Shown here piece after piece: positions 51,701 to 60,183 of a stretch of DNA of 64,000 bases. A program made the position numbers and the translations under genes. Each line of letters starts with the position of its first letter. The first letter of the stretch is position 1. The notes beneath the pieces were generated by a model. The model worked only from the letters and a program-made list of their open reading frames with translations, did not search any database and was not told where the DNA came from. The DNA is from DASVCS01 sp036381495. Lineage in GTDB: Bacteria > Gemmatimonadota > Gemmatimonadetes > Longimicrobiales > RSA9. The DNA is taken from assembly GCA_036381495.1 (NCBI GenBank), contig DASVCS010000025.1, positions 1-64,000 of the forward strand. Direction: 5' to 3'.

Positions 51701-54079
51701 TCAGCGCACTCGCAGCAGCACGAGCGCCGGCCGGGCGTCGGCGGGGAACGGCGCGCCGCGCGGCGCGGTCATGCTCAGGCGGAGCGGCGGCGGATCCAGT
51801 GCATCCGCACCGAGGAGGAAGTGGCCCCCGGCGGCGGCCGGAAGCCACTGGCTGAAGACGAAGTCTTCGAAGGGGAGGCCGACGGCCTGGAGCGGGAACT
51901 CGCCATTGCACCGGATCGCGGCGCGCATGTCGAGATTCGTGAAGGTGAGGCGCGGATCGATCTCGACGCCATCCAGTTCGGGTGCATCGTCGGCCCAGAG
52001 CGCGGTGGCCCACTGATGCACGAGCCCGGCCCAGGGCGTCTGCGTGGCGCTCTCGACGTTCGCCACGCCCGTGAGCGTGCTCCTCGTGAGCGCGCCGAGC
52101 AGCGAGCTACCACCGTAGTGCCCCGCCAGGTACTTGATGAAGAGCCACTGCGCTCCGCGTTCTTCGAGCGTCCCGAGTGAGCCCTCCGCGATCAGGCTGG
52201 TGTTCGAGGGCACCGCGAGGAACCGGCACGCGCGGTCGATGTTCGCGGCTCTGAACAACTGCTCGCGTTCCGCGTCGCCGCGGTCGCGGTAGACGTCGGC
52301 CACGACGTCCTCGGCCATGTGCGCCAGCGCCTCCGAGAGCCACAGCACCCCCTGCCCCTCCGCGCCCCCGACCAGCACTCGCTGATTGTAGTGGATCATG
52401 TGCTGGAGCTCGTGTGCCAGCACCGGGTTGATGGCGGCCAGGACCTCCGTGGTCGAGTGCGCGCGGCCGAAATCGCCCTCGGGATCCGGCACGATGCCGT
52501 AGAAGACCTCGCCGCCGTTGCCGTTCTTCGAGCCGGCCAGGTCGATGCCGTAGAAGAAACCCACGACGTAGCTGGAGCTGCCTGCCGGCGTCAATGCATT
52601 GACGACCGGCGTGAAGAGGATGATGATCCGGCCGTTCTCATCGATGTCCGAGGGGGCGCCGAACGCCGAGACGACGGCGTTGTAGACCGGATCGTCGAAG
52701 GTCCGGCCGAAGTTCTCGAAGTCCTGGGGTGTGAAGCCGCCGGCCGGCGCGTCCACGTCCTGATAGAGGATCGCGTGGTCGCTGACGTATTCGACGCGCG
52801 CCGTGACCGTACTGAACGCCTCGTCCCGGTTGAAGACCTGGAAGCTTCTGGTGGAACCGATCGCGGGCGGCGTGGCGGCCAGGCGGAGTTCGCGCCGGCC
52901 GGTTTCGTCGAGCGGCGCCGTGCGCCGCCGGCGGAGGCGATCTCCGGGATCCAGCTCGCGTTCCAGCCGGCGGATCCGCGACTCCCACCAGAGCGCCGGC
53001 CCGGGCGGGTCCTGCTGCATGGCGCCGGCCCGGAACGGGGCGAACGCGGCGGCGCGCATGGCGCCGCGAGAGGCCGGGGCTCCATCCGCGAGACCGGCGG
53101 GCGCGCGGCTGGCCGATACGCCGGCCGCGGAGCCGCCGAGAGGAGCATCGCCCGCGGACGGCGCGATCCGCGGAGCGCTCGCGGAGCCGATGGCGATTCC
53201 GGCGTCGGCGAGTGGACCGGCACCGCGCGCGGCCAGCACGGGCGCCTCCTCCCCCGCGAGGGCGAGGACGCGGTAAAATAGCGAGGCGCCGGGCTCATCG
53301 GTGTCGTTGGCCAGCACCACGAGGTACAGCGCATCGGGGTCGTCGGGCAAGCGGATGCACGCCAGTTCGGCGGAGTCGGAGAGGACGACGGACTCGCCCG
53401 GCGCGAGCGCGAGCGGCGCGGCATCCGCTCCGTGCACATCGAGCGGGACGGATCCGCTCTCCGCACTGCCGGCGAGGACCGCGACGTCGACGGTCCGCGT
53501 CGGGAGGCAATCGGGCACGATCGCCTGGATCTCGGTCGCCGTCGCGGAGACGACCGCGCCGCGCATGCCGTCGAAGGTGACGGCGACCAGCTCCGGATCG
53601 GCAGGAAAGTCCTGACCGTGGAGAACGACGGTCTCGCCGACGTTCGCCTCCGCCGGAGAGATGGAGGAGAGATGCGGTATCAGGACGGCGTGGGCCTCGA
53701 AGACCGTCTCCGCGCCGCCGCCTGCAACGCGCGCGCGGACGCGGTACGTCCCCGTGCTCGGCCCGAGGCGGAGTCGCGTACTGGCGCGCCCGAGCGAATC
53801 CGTGGTCGACGACGTCGGCGAGAGCGAAGCGCCGGCCCCTTCCGCCACCTCCCATGCGACCGCCAGGTCCGCGACCGGCTCACCCCTTTCCGCATCCGAT
53901 ACGACGGCGCGCAGCGGCCTGTCCAGCTCCGCGCCCGCGAGCGCGACCTGGCCATCTCCGCCCGCCGCCTCGATCACGTATCCGTGATCGGCCGGCCCGG
54001 TGCCGCCGTCCGAACAACCGGCCGCCGCCAGGAACACACCGATCGCGGCAAACCCGCGCAGCAGCGCCTGATCCTGCAT
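51701..54079 (-). CDS. Lipoprotein with IPT/TIG-like domain and zinc-metallopeptidase motif
   Basis: A 792-residue protein. A lipobox is seen in VFLAAAGCSDGGTGP. Residues about 40-120 are a big_1-like Ig domain (VAWEVAEGAGASLSPTSSTTDSLGRASTRLRLGPSTGTYRVRARV), residues 130-215 IPT/TIG-like (ISPAEANVGETVVLHGQDF). The C-terminal half has ILFTPVVNAL, then INPVLAHELQHMIHYNQRV with HExxH, the zinc site, and LSEALAHMAED about 25 residues later with the likely third ligand Glu. This fits a metalloprotease of the M30-like or related gluzincin type. An Ala-rich linker spans residues 275-360. The ATG at 54079 has GGAAAGGTGG upstream. Substrate unknown. Confidence 0.78.
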   Translation of the reverse strand: MQDQALLRGFAAIGVFLAAAGCSDGGTGPADHGYVIEAAGGDGQVALAGAELDRPLRAVVSDAERGEPVADLAVAWEVAEGAGASLSPTSSTTDSLGRASTRLRLGPSTGTYRVRARVAGGGAETVFEAHAVLIPHLSSISPAEANVGETVVLHGQDFPADPELVAVTFDGMRGAVVSATATEIQAIVPDCLPTRTVDVAVLAGSAESGSVPLDVHGADAAPLALAPGESVVLSDSAELACIRLPDDPDALYLVVLANDTDEPGASLFYRVLALAGEEAPVLAARGAGPLADAGIAIGSASAPRIAPSAGDAPLGGSAAGVSASRAPAGLADGAPASRGAMRAAAFAPFRAGAMQQDPPGPALWWESRIRRLERELDPGDRLRRRRTAPLDETGRRELRLAATPPAIGSTRSFQVFNRDEAFSTVTARVEYVSDHAILYQDVDAPAGGFTPQDFENFGRTFDDPVYNAVVSAFGAPSDIDENGRIIILFTPVVNALTPAGSSSYVVGFFYGIDLAGSKNGNGGEVFYGIVPDPEGDFGRAHSTTEVLAAINPVLAHELQHMIHYNQRVLVGGAEGQGVLWLSEALAHMAEDVVADVYRDRGDAEREQLFRAANIDRACRFLAVPSNTSLIAEGSLGTLEERGAQWLFIKYLAGHYGGSSLLGALTRSTLTGVANVESATQTPWAGLVHQWATALWADDAPELDGVEIDPRLTFTNLDMRAAIRCNGEFPLQAVGLPFEDFVFSQWLPAAAGGHFLLGADALDPPPLRLSMTAPRGAPFPADARPALVLLRVR

Positions 54080-54239
54080 GGGGCCACCTTTCCGGCGCCG
54101 AGTGGGTCGCGCCTCACGATCCACGACTTCACCGGTCAAGATGGCGCGCTGCGGCGCATCGCGAAAGAGCGAACCGCCGCGGAGGCCCGCTCGAGCGCCG
54201 CGGCGCGGCCGCTCGGGACCGGCACGCCGCGACGCGCAC

Positions 54240-55415
54240 CTACCAGCGCGCCCGGTACCCGCGCGCGTCGATGTGGATGAACGGACCGTGCACGCCGTTG
54301 TCCCTGTAGATGCCGGCACCGCCGACCAACTCGGGGTAGCGCGCCTCGACGCGGCGCACGGATTCGAGCATGACCCGAGCATCCGCCGTATTGCGCCGCC
54401 CGTCACCGTTCAGGTCGTCCATGTACCAGTCCAGGTCGTTGTCCACCCACACGTCCGCCGCATCGCCGTACTGGTGCCGGCTGTAGACGGCCCGGCCCAG
54501 ATTCAACCCCTTGCGGTTGTACTGCGGCGTCCGGAACCCGCTCATCACCACGAGGTGGTCGGCGCGGATCCCACGCGCCTCGAGGTCCTGGATCACCAGC
54601 TCGAGCTTGTCCAGCAGACGCGGATCGATCGCGACGTACTTCGGCCAGACACTGCGCTGGTCCTTCGTCAGGAACTCCCGCACCTTGAAGTGCGTCGACA
54701 ACCGCAGCTCCTGATTCTCGGGCGTCACTTCGATGAAGCCCGCCGGCGGCGCGTACCGCTCCGTGGGCGCGCCATCCGCGTCCGGGTACCACCCGATCCG
54801 GTATCCCCGAAGGTACGCACCCTTCTTCCGCTCCCGCGGCATCCAGACCACGAGGCGCCATCCCTCGAGGACCCGCGAACCATCACCGTCTCCGATCTCG
54901 AGGCCGTACACCCCCGGCTTCGACGGCGCCACCGCCGCATCCTCCTCTCCCAGCGGCGCGGGCTCACCCCGCTCCGACGCCGGCCACGACACCCACCGGT
55001 ACCACGCTTCCGCCGGCCGCGCGCCCATCCACTCGAGCGGCAACTCCACACGCTCCCCCGGCATGGCCTGCCAGGTCCGGAGCGCGCCGCTCCTCCCGAA
55101 CGCCTCCGGACCCAGCCGGACCGCCGGCGCACCCACCCGCTGCGGACTCGCCGGCGCCGGGATCCCCTCGAGCGCAGCCGCACCCGCGCCGGGCAGCGCC
55201 CGCGTCGCACGCGACACCGGAACCGAAGCCGCCCCGCCCCCATCGATCGCCGGCGCGGCCCGCGGCGCCGACGGCGCCGGACGCGCCTCCACGCCCTCCC
55301 GAGCCGCCTCGGCCGCGCCGTCCCCCCGGGAGGCATGCCGGACGGCGAACGCACCAAATCCGAGCAGAATTGTCAAGCTCACCGCGATTCCGCGGCTCCT
55401 GCGCGTCTGGCCCAC
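54240..55415 (-). CDS. M15-type peptidoglycan peptidase, secreted
   Basis: A 391-residue protein with a GTG start at 55415 (GGAGGGG upstream). RRSRGIAVSLTILLGFGAFAV is a signal peptide or anchor. A Pro/Ala-rich linker (to about residue 105) leads to a beta domain and then a M15/DUF882-like catalytic domain: DHLVVMSGFRTPQYNRKG, SRHQYGDAADVWVDNDLDWYMDDLNGD (SxHxxGxAxD zinc motif) and NGVHGPFIHIDARGYRARW, with the last His zinc ligand. It should cut peptide cross-links or D-Ala-containing stems in peptidoglycan. It lies upstream of the metallopeptidase-like lipoprotein, 160 bases apart, on the same strand. Confidence 0.87.
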   Translation of the reverse strand: MGQTRRSRGIAVSLTILLGFGAFAVRHASRGDGAAEAAREGVEARPAPSAPRAAPAIDGGGAASVPVSRATRALPGAGAAALEGIPAPASPQRVGAPAVRLGPEAFGRSGALRTWQAMPGERVELPLEWMGARPAEAWYRWVSWPASERGEPAPLGEEDAAVAPSKPGVYGLEIGDGDGSRVLEGWRLVVWMPRERKKGAYLRGYRIGWYPDADGAPTERYAPPAGFIEVTPENQELRLSTHFKVREFLTKDQRSVWPKYVAIDPRLLDKLELVIQDLEARGIRADHLVVMSGFRTPQYNRKGLNLGRAVYSRHQYGDAADVWVDNDLDWYMDDLNGDGRRNTADARVMLESVRRVEARYPELVGGAGIYRDNGVHGPFIHIDARGYRARW

Positions 55416-55529
55416 AGCGGCCCCTCCATCGCACGTCGCCCGTACTACATATGTTTGTTGTTGGGATAAAGTACCGCGGCGACAAGGGTTCCGTCAACCG
55501 GGCGGACGTGGGCGTGCCGCGGCCGGCGC

Positions 55530-56513
55530 TCAGCGCAGGCGCACGAGGTCCAGAACCGGCGCGTCCATCAGAGGCGAACGCGCGCTGCGAACCCGTGCGA
55601 CGACGGTGATCCGTTGGAGGGGACGCAGGGCCTCGACCTCGGCCAGGCGGTCGGGGGGGACGGCGATGTAGACGAAGCCGGGGTCGGTATCGGGTCCGCG
55701 GGCGAGGATGAAGGGTTCGCCCTCGGAGAAGTCGCTGCGGATCTTCTCGGCGCGTTGGAGGGCGATGAACTGGACGGTCCACTCGATGAGCCGTCCGCGG
55801 AACGTCTCGGGGCTCTCGGCGAGGCGAGCGGGCGTGATGTCGGTGAGCACGCCGCTGGAGTCGGTGGGTGCGCCGAGGTTCGGTGCCCACACCCAGCCGA
55901 CGAGGCGAACGCGGCGCCAGCCGCCGTCGCGGGCGGTGACCTCGACGGCGGTGGCCGGGCGGATTGCGGCGAGCGTGTCGCCGTCGGGCGCGGCGAGGAG
56001 CGCGGCGCCATCGGTTCCGACCCGCGCCAGCGATCCCGATGTCGCCGCCGCGTCGGGCCTGGACCGCGCTGCGACGGGGGATGCGGCCGGCGCCGGCGCG
56101 GCCGCGGCGGCGAGCGCACTCTGCGGGATCCACCCCGTACGGCGCACCCGGATCCAATTCCCCTCCCGTTCGACTTCGGAGAGGAGCATGCCGGTGAGCC
56201 CGCGCGCGACGCGCGCGCCGTTCGGCGTCCGGCGGAGGTTCTCGCCCCCGGACGAGGTCACCACGAGGTCGTGCCCGTCCCGGTCGGTCGGGCCCACCGA
56301 TTCCGCCCAGATCCACGCCTCCAGCGTGGCCTCGCGCCACTCGCCCCGCGTCGCCCCCAGCCGGACCTCCGCGCCCTCCAGGAGTGTAGCCACCGGCTGC
56401 GCCCCCGGCGCGGCGCGGAGGTCGGTCCCGGGCGCGGCAATGCGCGCCGTCTGCGCGGGGAGTGCAGCCGGGCCGAGGATGAGGCAGGCGCAGATCAGCG
56501 TAGAGCGGTGCAT
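55530..56513 (-). CDS. Exported protein with tandem SH3-like domains
   Basis: A 327-residue protein beginning MHRSTLICACLILGPAALPAQ, a clear signal peptide. Two or three SH3_3-like modules follow: TDLRAAPGAQPVATLLEGAEVRLGATRGEWREATLEAWIWAESVG, GENLRRTPNGARVARGLTGMLLSEVEREGNWIRVRRTGWIPQSAL and AALLAAPDGDTLAAIRPATAVEVTARDGGWRRVRLVGWVWAPNL. The C-terminal 120 residues form a beta domain ending PVLDLVRLR. SH3 modules of this kind bind cell-wall peptides. It is on the same strand as the M15 peptidase, 114 bases upstream, so both may work on peptidoglycan. Catalytic residues are not seen. Confidence 0.82.
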   Translation of the reverse strand: MHRSTLICACLILGPAALPAQTARIAAPGTDLRAAPGAQPVATLLEGAEVRLGATRGEWREATLEAWIWAESVGPTDRDGHDLVVTSSGGENLRRTPNGARVARGLTGMLLSEVEREGNWIRVRRTGWIPQSALAAAAAPAPAASPVAARSRPDAAATSGSLARVGTDGAALLAAPDGDTLAAIRPATAVEVTARDGGWRRVRLVGWVWAPNLGAPTDSSGVLTDITPARLAESPETFRGRLIEWTVQFIALQRAEKIRSDFSEGEPFILARGPDTDPGFVYIAVPPDRLAEVEALRPLQRITVVARVRSARSPLMDAPVLDLVRLR

Positions 56514-56692
56514 CCGCGGGGATTCAGGAGTCGTGGGCCGACATCGCTGGATGGCAGAACGTTATCCCGCGCTCCGGGTCGTGTCAACCGCGCCGCAACG
56601 CGCTTGCGTGGCCGATGGGGCCGCTCTACCTTCCGGGTTTTCCGTCGAGACGACGATCGGGTGATGATCCATGGATGCCAGGATAGAGCCGA

Positions 56693-56831
56693 GGAGAGGG
56701 CTAGGGCTAGGGCGTGCCCGGGAGGGGGTGCGGTGGAGGGGGGACTGCCCGGGCATGGCCGGGAACGGCCGGGAGCGGGAGCGGGAACATTTACGTTTAC
56801 GGGATCGGGCCGCGCTCGCGCACGCGCACGG
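56693..56831. repeat. G-rich hexamer repeat element (plus-strand G-rich)
   Basis: GAGAGGGCTAGGGCTAGGG at 56693-56711, GTGCGGTGGAGGGG, then CCGGGAGCGGGAGCGGGAAC and ATTTACGTTTACGGG (56769-56803), ending in CGCGCTCGCGCACGCGCACGG (56811-56831). The order of these blocks is the same as on the minus strand of 23138-23427. It sits directly upstream of the outer-membrane barrel gene and is open in its reading frame, which blurs the start of that gene. Confidence 0.8.
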
Positions 56832-56889
56832 CGGTGGGGGAGAGACGGGCGCGGTCCCTCCGGACCGCGGCCCGGGCGCGGGCCGGGGG

Positions 56890-57585
56890 GTGGGGGCGCG
56901 GCTGCTGGGCGCGGCGGTGCTGGGCTGGATGCTGTCGTTCGGCGCGGGGCGGTTGGCGGCGCAGGAGATCCCTTCGCCGTACCGGTACGTGGAGCCGCGC
57001 CAGTCGGCGCTCGTAACCGGCGGGTATCTCTTCACGGACCGCGGGGAGTTGGATCTGGGTCCGGAATCGGCGCCGCTGGTGGGCGTGCGCTACTCGATCC
57101 GGCTGAGCGGGCCGTTCACGGCGGAGGCGGGGGTGGCGTACCTTCCGAGCAGCCGGACGGTGTTCGACACGGTCGGCGTGGACCAGCCGCTCCGGGAGGT
57201 CGGCGAGGCGGATTTCGGTCTGGCGCTGGTGGATGTCGCGTTGCGGTTCGATCTGACGGGGCCGCGGACGTATCACGGGTTCCAGCCGTTCGTGATGGCG
57301 GGGGGTGGGCTGGCGATCGAGGCGTCGGGGGATGATCCGGTGGAATCGGAGATTGCGGAGCCGGCGCGGTTCGACTTCGGCACGAGATTCGCCGGGGAGG
57401 TCGGAGCCGGTGTCGAATGGTTCGCGACGCGACACCTGGCGCTCCGCGCCGATGTGCGGGACGTGTTCTGGAAGCTGAAGACGCCGCCGGCATTCCTGCG
57501 GCAGAGTTCGGAGCCGGTGGACATCGCAGACGACGAATGGGTGCAGAACTTCGCACTCTCGCTCGGACTGGCCTACCACTTCTGA
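56890..57585 (+). CDS. Outer-membrane beta-barrel protein
   Basis: About 231 residues from GTG 56890. GARLLGAAVLGWMLSFGAGRLAAQ is a signal peptide, followed by a small barrel (YVEPRQSALVTGGYLFTDRGELDLGPES, VRYSIRLSGPFTAEAGVAYLPSSR, LVDVALRFDLTGPRTYHGFQPFVMAGGGLAIEAS, FAGEVGAGVEWFATRHLALRADVRDVFWKLKTPP) ending in the aromatic ALSLGLAYHF. This matches OmpA/OmpW-like eight-stranded proteins. The frame continues upstream through the repeat to an ATG at 56671, whose translation is low-complexity, so I prefer the GTG; no clear Shine-Dalgarno sequence supports either. Function unknown. Confidence 0.75.
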   Translation: MGARLLGAAVLGWMLSFGAGRLAAQEIPSPYRYVEPRQSALVTGGYLFTDRGELDLGPESAPLVGVRYSIRLSGPFTAEAGVAYLPSSRTVFDTVGVDQPLREVGEADFGLALVDVALRFDLTGPRTYHGFQPFVMAGGGLAIEASGDDPVESEIAEPARFDFGTRFAGEVGAGVEWFATRHLALRADVRDVFWKLKTPPAFLRQSSEPVDIADDEWVQNFALSLGLAYHF

Positions 57586-57688
57586 GTCCTGCCGGATGCA
57601 TCGCCCGTCGGAGCGGGCGGCGTGGGCCGGAGCGACAGGGTGTCCGCGTGGAGCGTGCCGCCGGTCGGTGAACCGAACGGAGGGAGCC

Positions 57689-58177
57689 ATGCCGGACGAT
57701 TACGAAGACCTTTACGATCTGGACAACCTCGACGCAGATGAGATCTACGACCTGCTCGTCCAGGAGTTGGGCGATTATCCGGACCTCGATCCGGATCTGC
57801 TGGAGATCGAGGTCGAGGACGGATTCGTCACGTTGACGGGCCGGGTGGGGACGGAGCAGGAGCTTCAGGAGATCGAGTACGTGCTGACGGACGTGCTGGG
57901 GATCTCGAACTACTCGAACGAGTTGATCGTGGACGAATTGGTGCGGGCGGAAGCGGCCGTGGGCGCCGATGACGCGGTGGTGGAAGACGAGGAGGTCGAG
58001 GCGCAGTTCGGTGAGGAGGGCGAGCGGACGGATCCGCAGGCGGACCATCTGCTCGTGGATCTCGGGGGCGAGCAGTACGGGACGCACAACGCGCAGCGTG
58101 CGATCGCGCGCGGTGAGGCGTACGAACCGCCGGACCACCCGCTCCAGGAAGGGAGCTGGTCGGAGGAGCGGCATTGA
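57689..58177 (+). CDS. Acidic BON-domain protein
   Basis: A 162-residue protein. GGAGGGAG precedes the ATG at 57689. It is very acidic and begins MPDDYEDLYDLDNLDADEIYDLLVQEL; residues 14-85 are a BON domain (DPDLLEIEVEDGFVTLTGRVGTEQELQEIEYVLTDVLGISNYSNELIVDELVR, with the LxGxV core). The C-terminus is low-complexity, acidic and His-rich. BON domains bind phospholipid or partners at membranes, but no signal peptide is present, so it may act in the cytosol. Its stop overlaps the TTG start of the GH15 gene, so both are co-translated. Confidence 0.8.
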   Translation: MPDDYEDLYDLDNLDADEIYDLLVQELGDYPDLDPDLLEIEVEDGFVTLTGRVGTEQELQEIEYVLTDVLGISNYSNELIVDELVRAEAAVGADDAVVEDEEVEAQFGEEGERTDPQADHLLVDLGGEQYGTHNAQRAIARGEAYEPPDHPLQEGSWSEERH

Positions 58178-60030
58178 CAGGAACATCGACCTCTGCGATG
58201 CGGCAGGCGGCGGTCACCGCGGTGCCGGCGGATCCGCTGTACAAGCCGATCTCGGCGTACGGCATCATCGGTGACATGCGGACCGCGGCGCTGGTGGGGG
58301 TGGACGGGTCGATCGACTGGTGCTGCTTCCCGCGTTTCGACTCGCCCAGTCTCTTCGGGGCGCTCCTGGATGCCGGCCGGGGTGGCCGGTTCCGGATCGC
58401 GCCGGTGGCGCCGTACACGTCCGAGCAGCGCTATCTCCCGGCGACGAACATCCTGGTCACGAGTTTCCACACGGATCGGGGCGGCGTGGTCGAGCTCACC
58501 GACTTCATGTCCGCCCCGGAACCCGGCCGCGAGCTGTCGATGGCCCACGAGATCCACCGCCGGATCGCGTGTGTCCGTGGCGAGGTCGAGGTCGAGATCC
58601 TGTTCGAGCCGCGCTTCGACTACGGTCTCTCACCGCTGCGCCTGGTGCCGCGGCAACACGGTGTGCTCGCGACGGACCTCGAGGACGAGGCGGTCGCGCT
58701 TTCCTGCATCGAGGCGGTCTGGTGGGAGATCGAAGACGGCCGCGCGCGCGCCCGTCTTCGTCTCCAGGCGGGTGATACCGTGTGGGCGGTGCTCCGCTAC
58801 GACGACGACGAGGTGCTCCCCATCGCGAGCTACGACTCCGAGGCGAAGCTCGAGGCCACCGCCGCGTTCTGGGACGCGTGGGTCGGCCGCATCCAGTACG
58901 ACGGGCCGTACCGCGCGCAGGTCGAGCGCAGCGCACTGGTCTTGAAGCTCCTCTTCTACGAGCCGACGGGCGCCGTGGTCGCCGCGCCGACCACATCGCT
59001 GCCGGAGGAGATGGGCGGCGTCCGCAATTGGGACTATCGCTTCACGTGGCTGCGTGACGCGGCCTTCACGCTGTATGCGCTGCACGCGCTGGGGCAGTAC
59101 GATGAAGCGGACCACTTCATGGGGTACCTGAAGCGAGTCTCGCGCAAGTCGGCGGATCACCTGCAGATCATGTACGGCATCGGCGGCGAGCGGGTGCTGA
59201 CGGAGCGGGAGCTGGATCATTTCGAAGGGTATCGCGGCTCGCGGCCGGTCCGCGTGGGAAACGCCGCATACGACCAGCTCCAGCTCGATGTCTACGGTGA
59301 GATCCTCGAGACCGCGTACCTGTGGCACCACAACAACCGGATGACGGAGGGGTTGTGGACGCTGCTGGCGGATCTCGTGGATTGGGTGGCGGCCAACTGG
59401 CGCCGGAAGGACTCCGGCATCTGGGAGGTCCGGGCGGGCGTCCAGCACTACGTGTTCAGCAAGGTCATGTGCTGGGTCGCGCTCGACCGCGGCATCAAGA
59501 TGGCGGAGGAGCTCGACCTGCCCGGCGACCTCGAACGCTGGCGTGCCGAGCGCGAGGCGATCCACGCCGAGGTGATGGAGCGCGGGTGGAGCGACACCAA
59601 GCAGTCGTTCGTCCAGTACTACGGCACGGAGGCGCTCGATGCCGCGAACCTGCTCATCGGCATCGTCGGCTTCCTGCCGCGCACGCACCCGCGGGTGAAG
59701 GCGACGATCGCCGCCACACTGCGCGAGCTGACGACGGGCGATCACGACCTGGTCTATCGCTACATCAACCCCGACGGCCTGCCGGGCGAGGAGGGCGTCT
59801 TCTCCGTCTGCACCTTCTGGCTCGCGGATGCGCTCATCCTCTCCGGTGACGTGGAGGGCGGGGAACGCGTCTTTCAACGGATCTTGCGGCAGGCCAGTCC
59901 GCTGGGGCTCTACAGCGAAGAGATCGATCCGCGCACGGGCGAGTTCCTCGGCAACTTTCCGCAGGCGTTCACGCACATCGCGTTGATCAACACCGCCCAG
60001 ATCCTCGAGTGGGCGCATGGACGGATCTGA
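58174..60030 (+). CDS. GH15 family glucoamylase/trehalase-like enzyme
   Basis: A 618-residue cytosolic protein of the GH15 family. It starts at TTG 58174, where GGAGGAG lies 5 bases upstream and the upstream stop overlaps; ATG 58198 is the alternative. The N-domain has PISAYGIIGDMRTAALVGVDGSIDWCCFPRFDSPSLFGALLD, typical for the family. The catalytic (alpha/alpha)6 barrel has SLPEEMGGVRNWDYRFTWLRDAAFTLYAL, KDSGIWEVRAGVQHYVFSKVMCWVALDRG (E of DSGIWEVR as catalytic acid) and the late EEGVFSVCTFWLADALILSG with the second Glu. It may hydrolyse trehalose or short alpha-glucans. A GC hairpin follows 1 base after the stop. Confidence 0.93.
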   Translation: MTGTSTSAMRQAAVTAVPADPLYKPISAYGIIGDMRTAALVGVDGSIDWCCFPRFDSPSLFGALLDAGRGGRFRIAPVAPYTSEQRYLPATNILVTSFHTDRGGVVELTDFMSAPEPGRELSMAHEIHRRIACVRGEVEVEILFEPRFDYGLSPLRLVPRQHGVLATDLEDEAVALSCIEAVWWEIEDGRARARLRLQAGDTVWAVLRYDDDEVLPIASYDSEAKLEATAAFWDAWVGRIQYDGPYRAQVERSALVLKLLFYEPTGAVVAAPTTSLPEEMGGVRNWDYRFTWLRDAAFTLYALHALGQYDEADHFMGYLKRVSRKSADHLQIMYGIGGERVLTERELDHFEGYRGSRPVRVGNAAYDQLQLDVYGEILETAYLWHHNNRMTEGLWTLLADLVDWVAANWRRKDSGIWEVRAGVQHYVFSKVMCWVALDRGIKMAEELDLPGDLERWRAEREAIHAEVMERGWSDTKQSFVQYYGTEALDAANLLIGIVGFLPRTHPRVKATIAATLRELTTGDHDLVYRYINPDGLPGEEGVFSVCTFWLADALILSGDVEGGERVFQRILRQASPLGLYSEEIDPRTGEFLGNFPQAFTHIALINTAQILEWAHGRI

Positions 60031-60051
60031 GGCGGCGCCTTCGGCGCCGCC
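60031..60051 (+). terminator. Hairpin terminator after the GH15 gene
   Basis: GGCGGCGCC (60031-60039), TTC loop and GGCGCCGCC (60043-60051): a perfect 9-bp stem touching the stop codon. It precedes the long hexamer hairpin. Confidence 0.75.
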
Positions 60052-60183
60052 GGGCTGGGGCTAGGGCTAGGGCTAGGGAAGGCAGTCCGGACTCGGACGG
60101 CGGCTCCCCCACGACGCGGCTGGCCCTGGCTCCCTAGCCCCAGCCCTAGCCCTAGCCCTAGCCCCAACACAGGCTTCCCGACC
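60052..60183. repeat. Inverted G-quadruplex-type hexamer repeat
   Basis: Four GGG runs with CTA spacers at 60057-60078 match perfectly the C-rich arm at 60144-60165, a 22-bp inverted repeat separated by 65 bases. Each arm is a G-quadruplex motif on one strand. An extra CCCTAGCCCCAGCC copy lies at 60132-60145. The element fills the whole gap before the ABC permease start at 60184, which has no visible Shine-Dalgarno sequence. Confidence 0.85.

Noticed and set aside
60057..60165. Telomere-like ends or a plasmid/linear replicon junction
   Set aside because: The hexamers are internal, inverted and flanked by ordinary genes on both sides.
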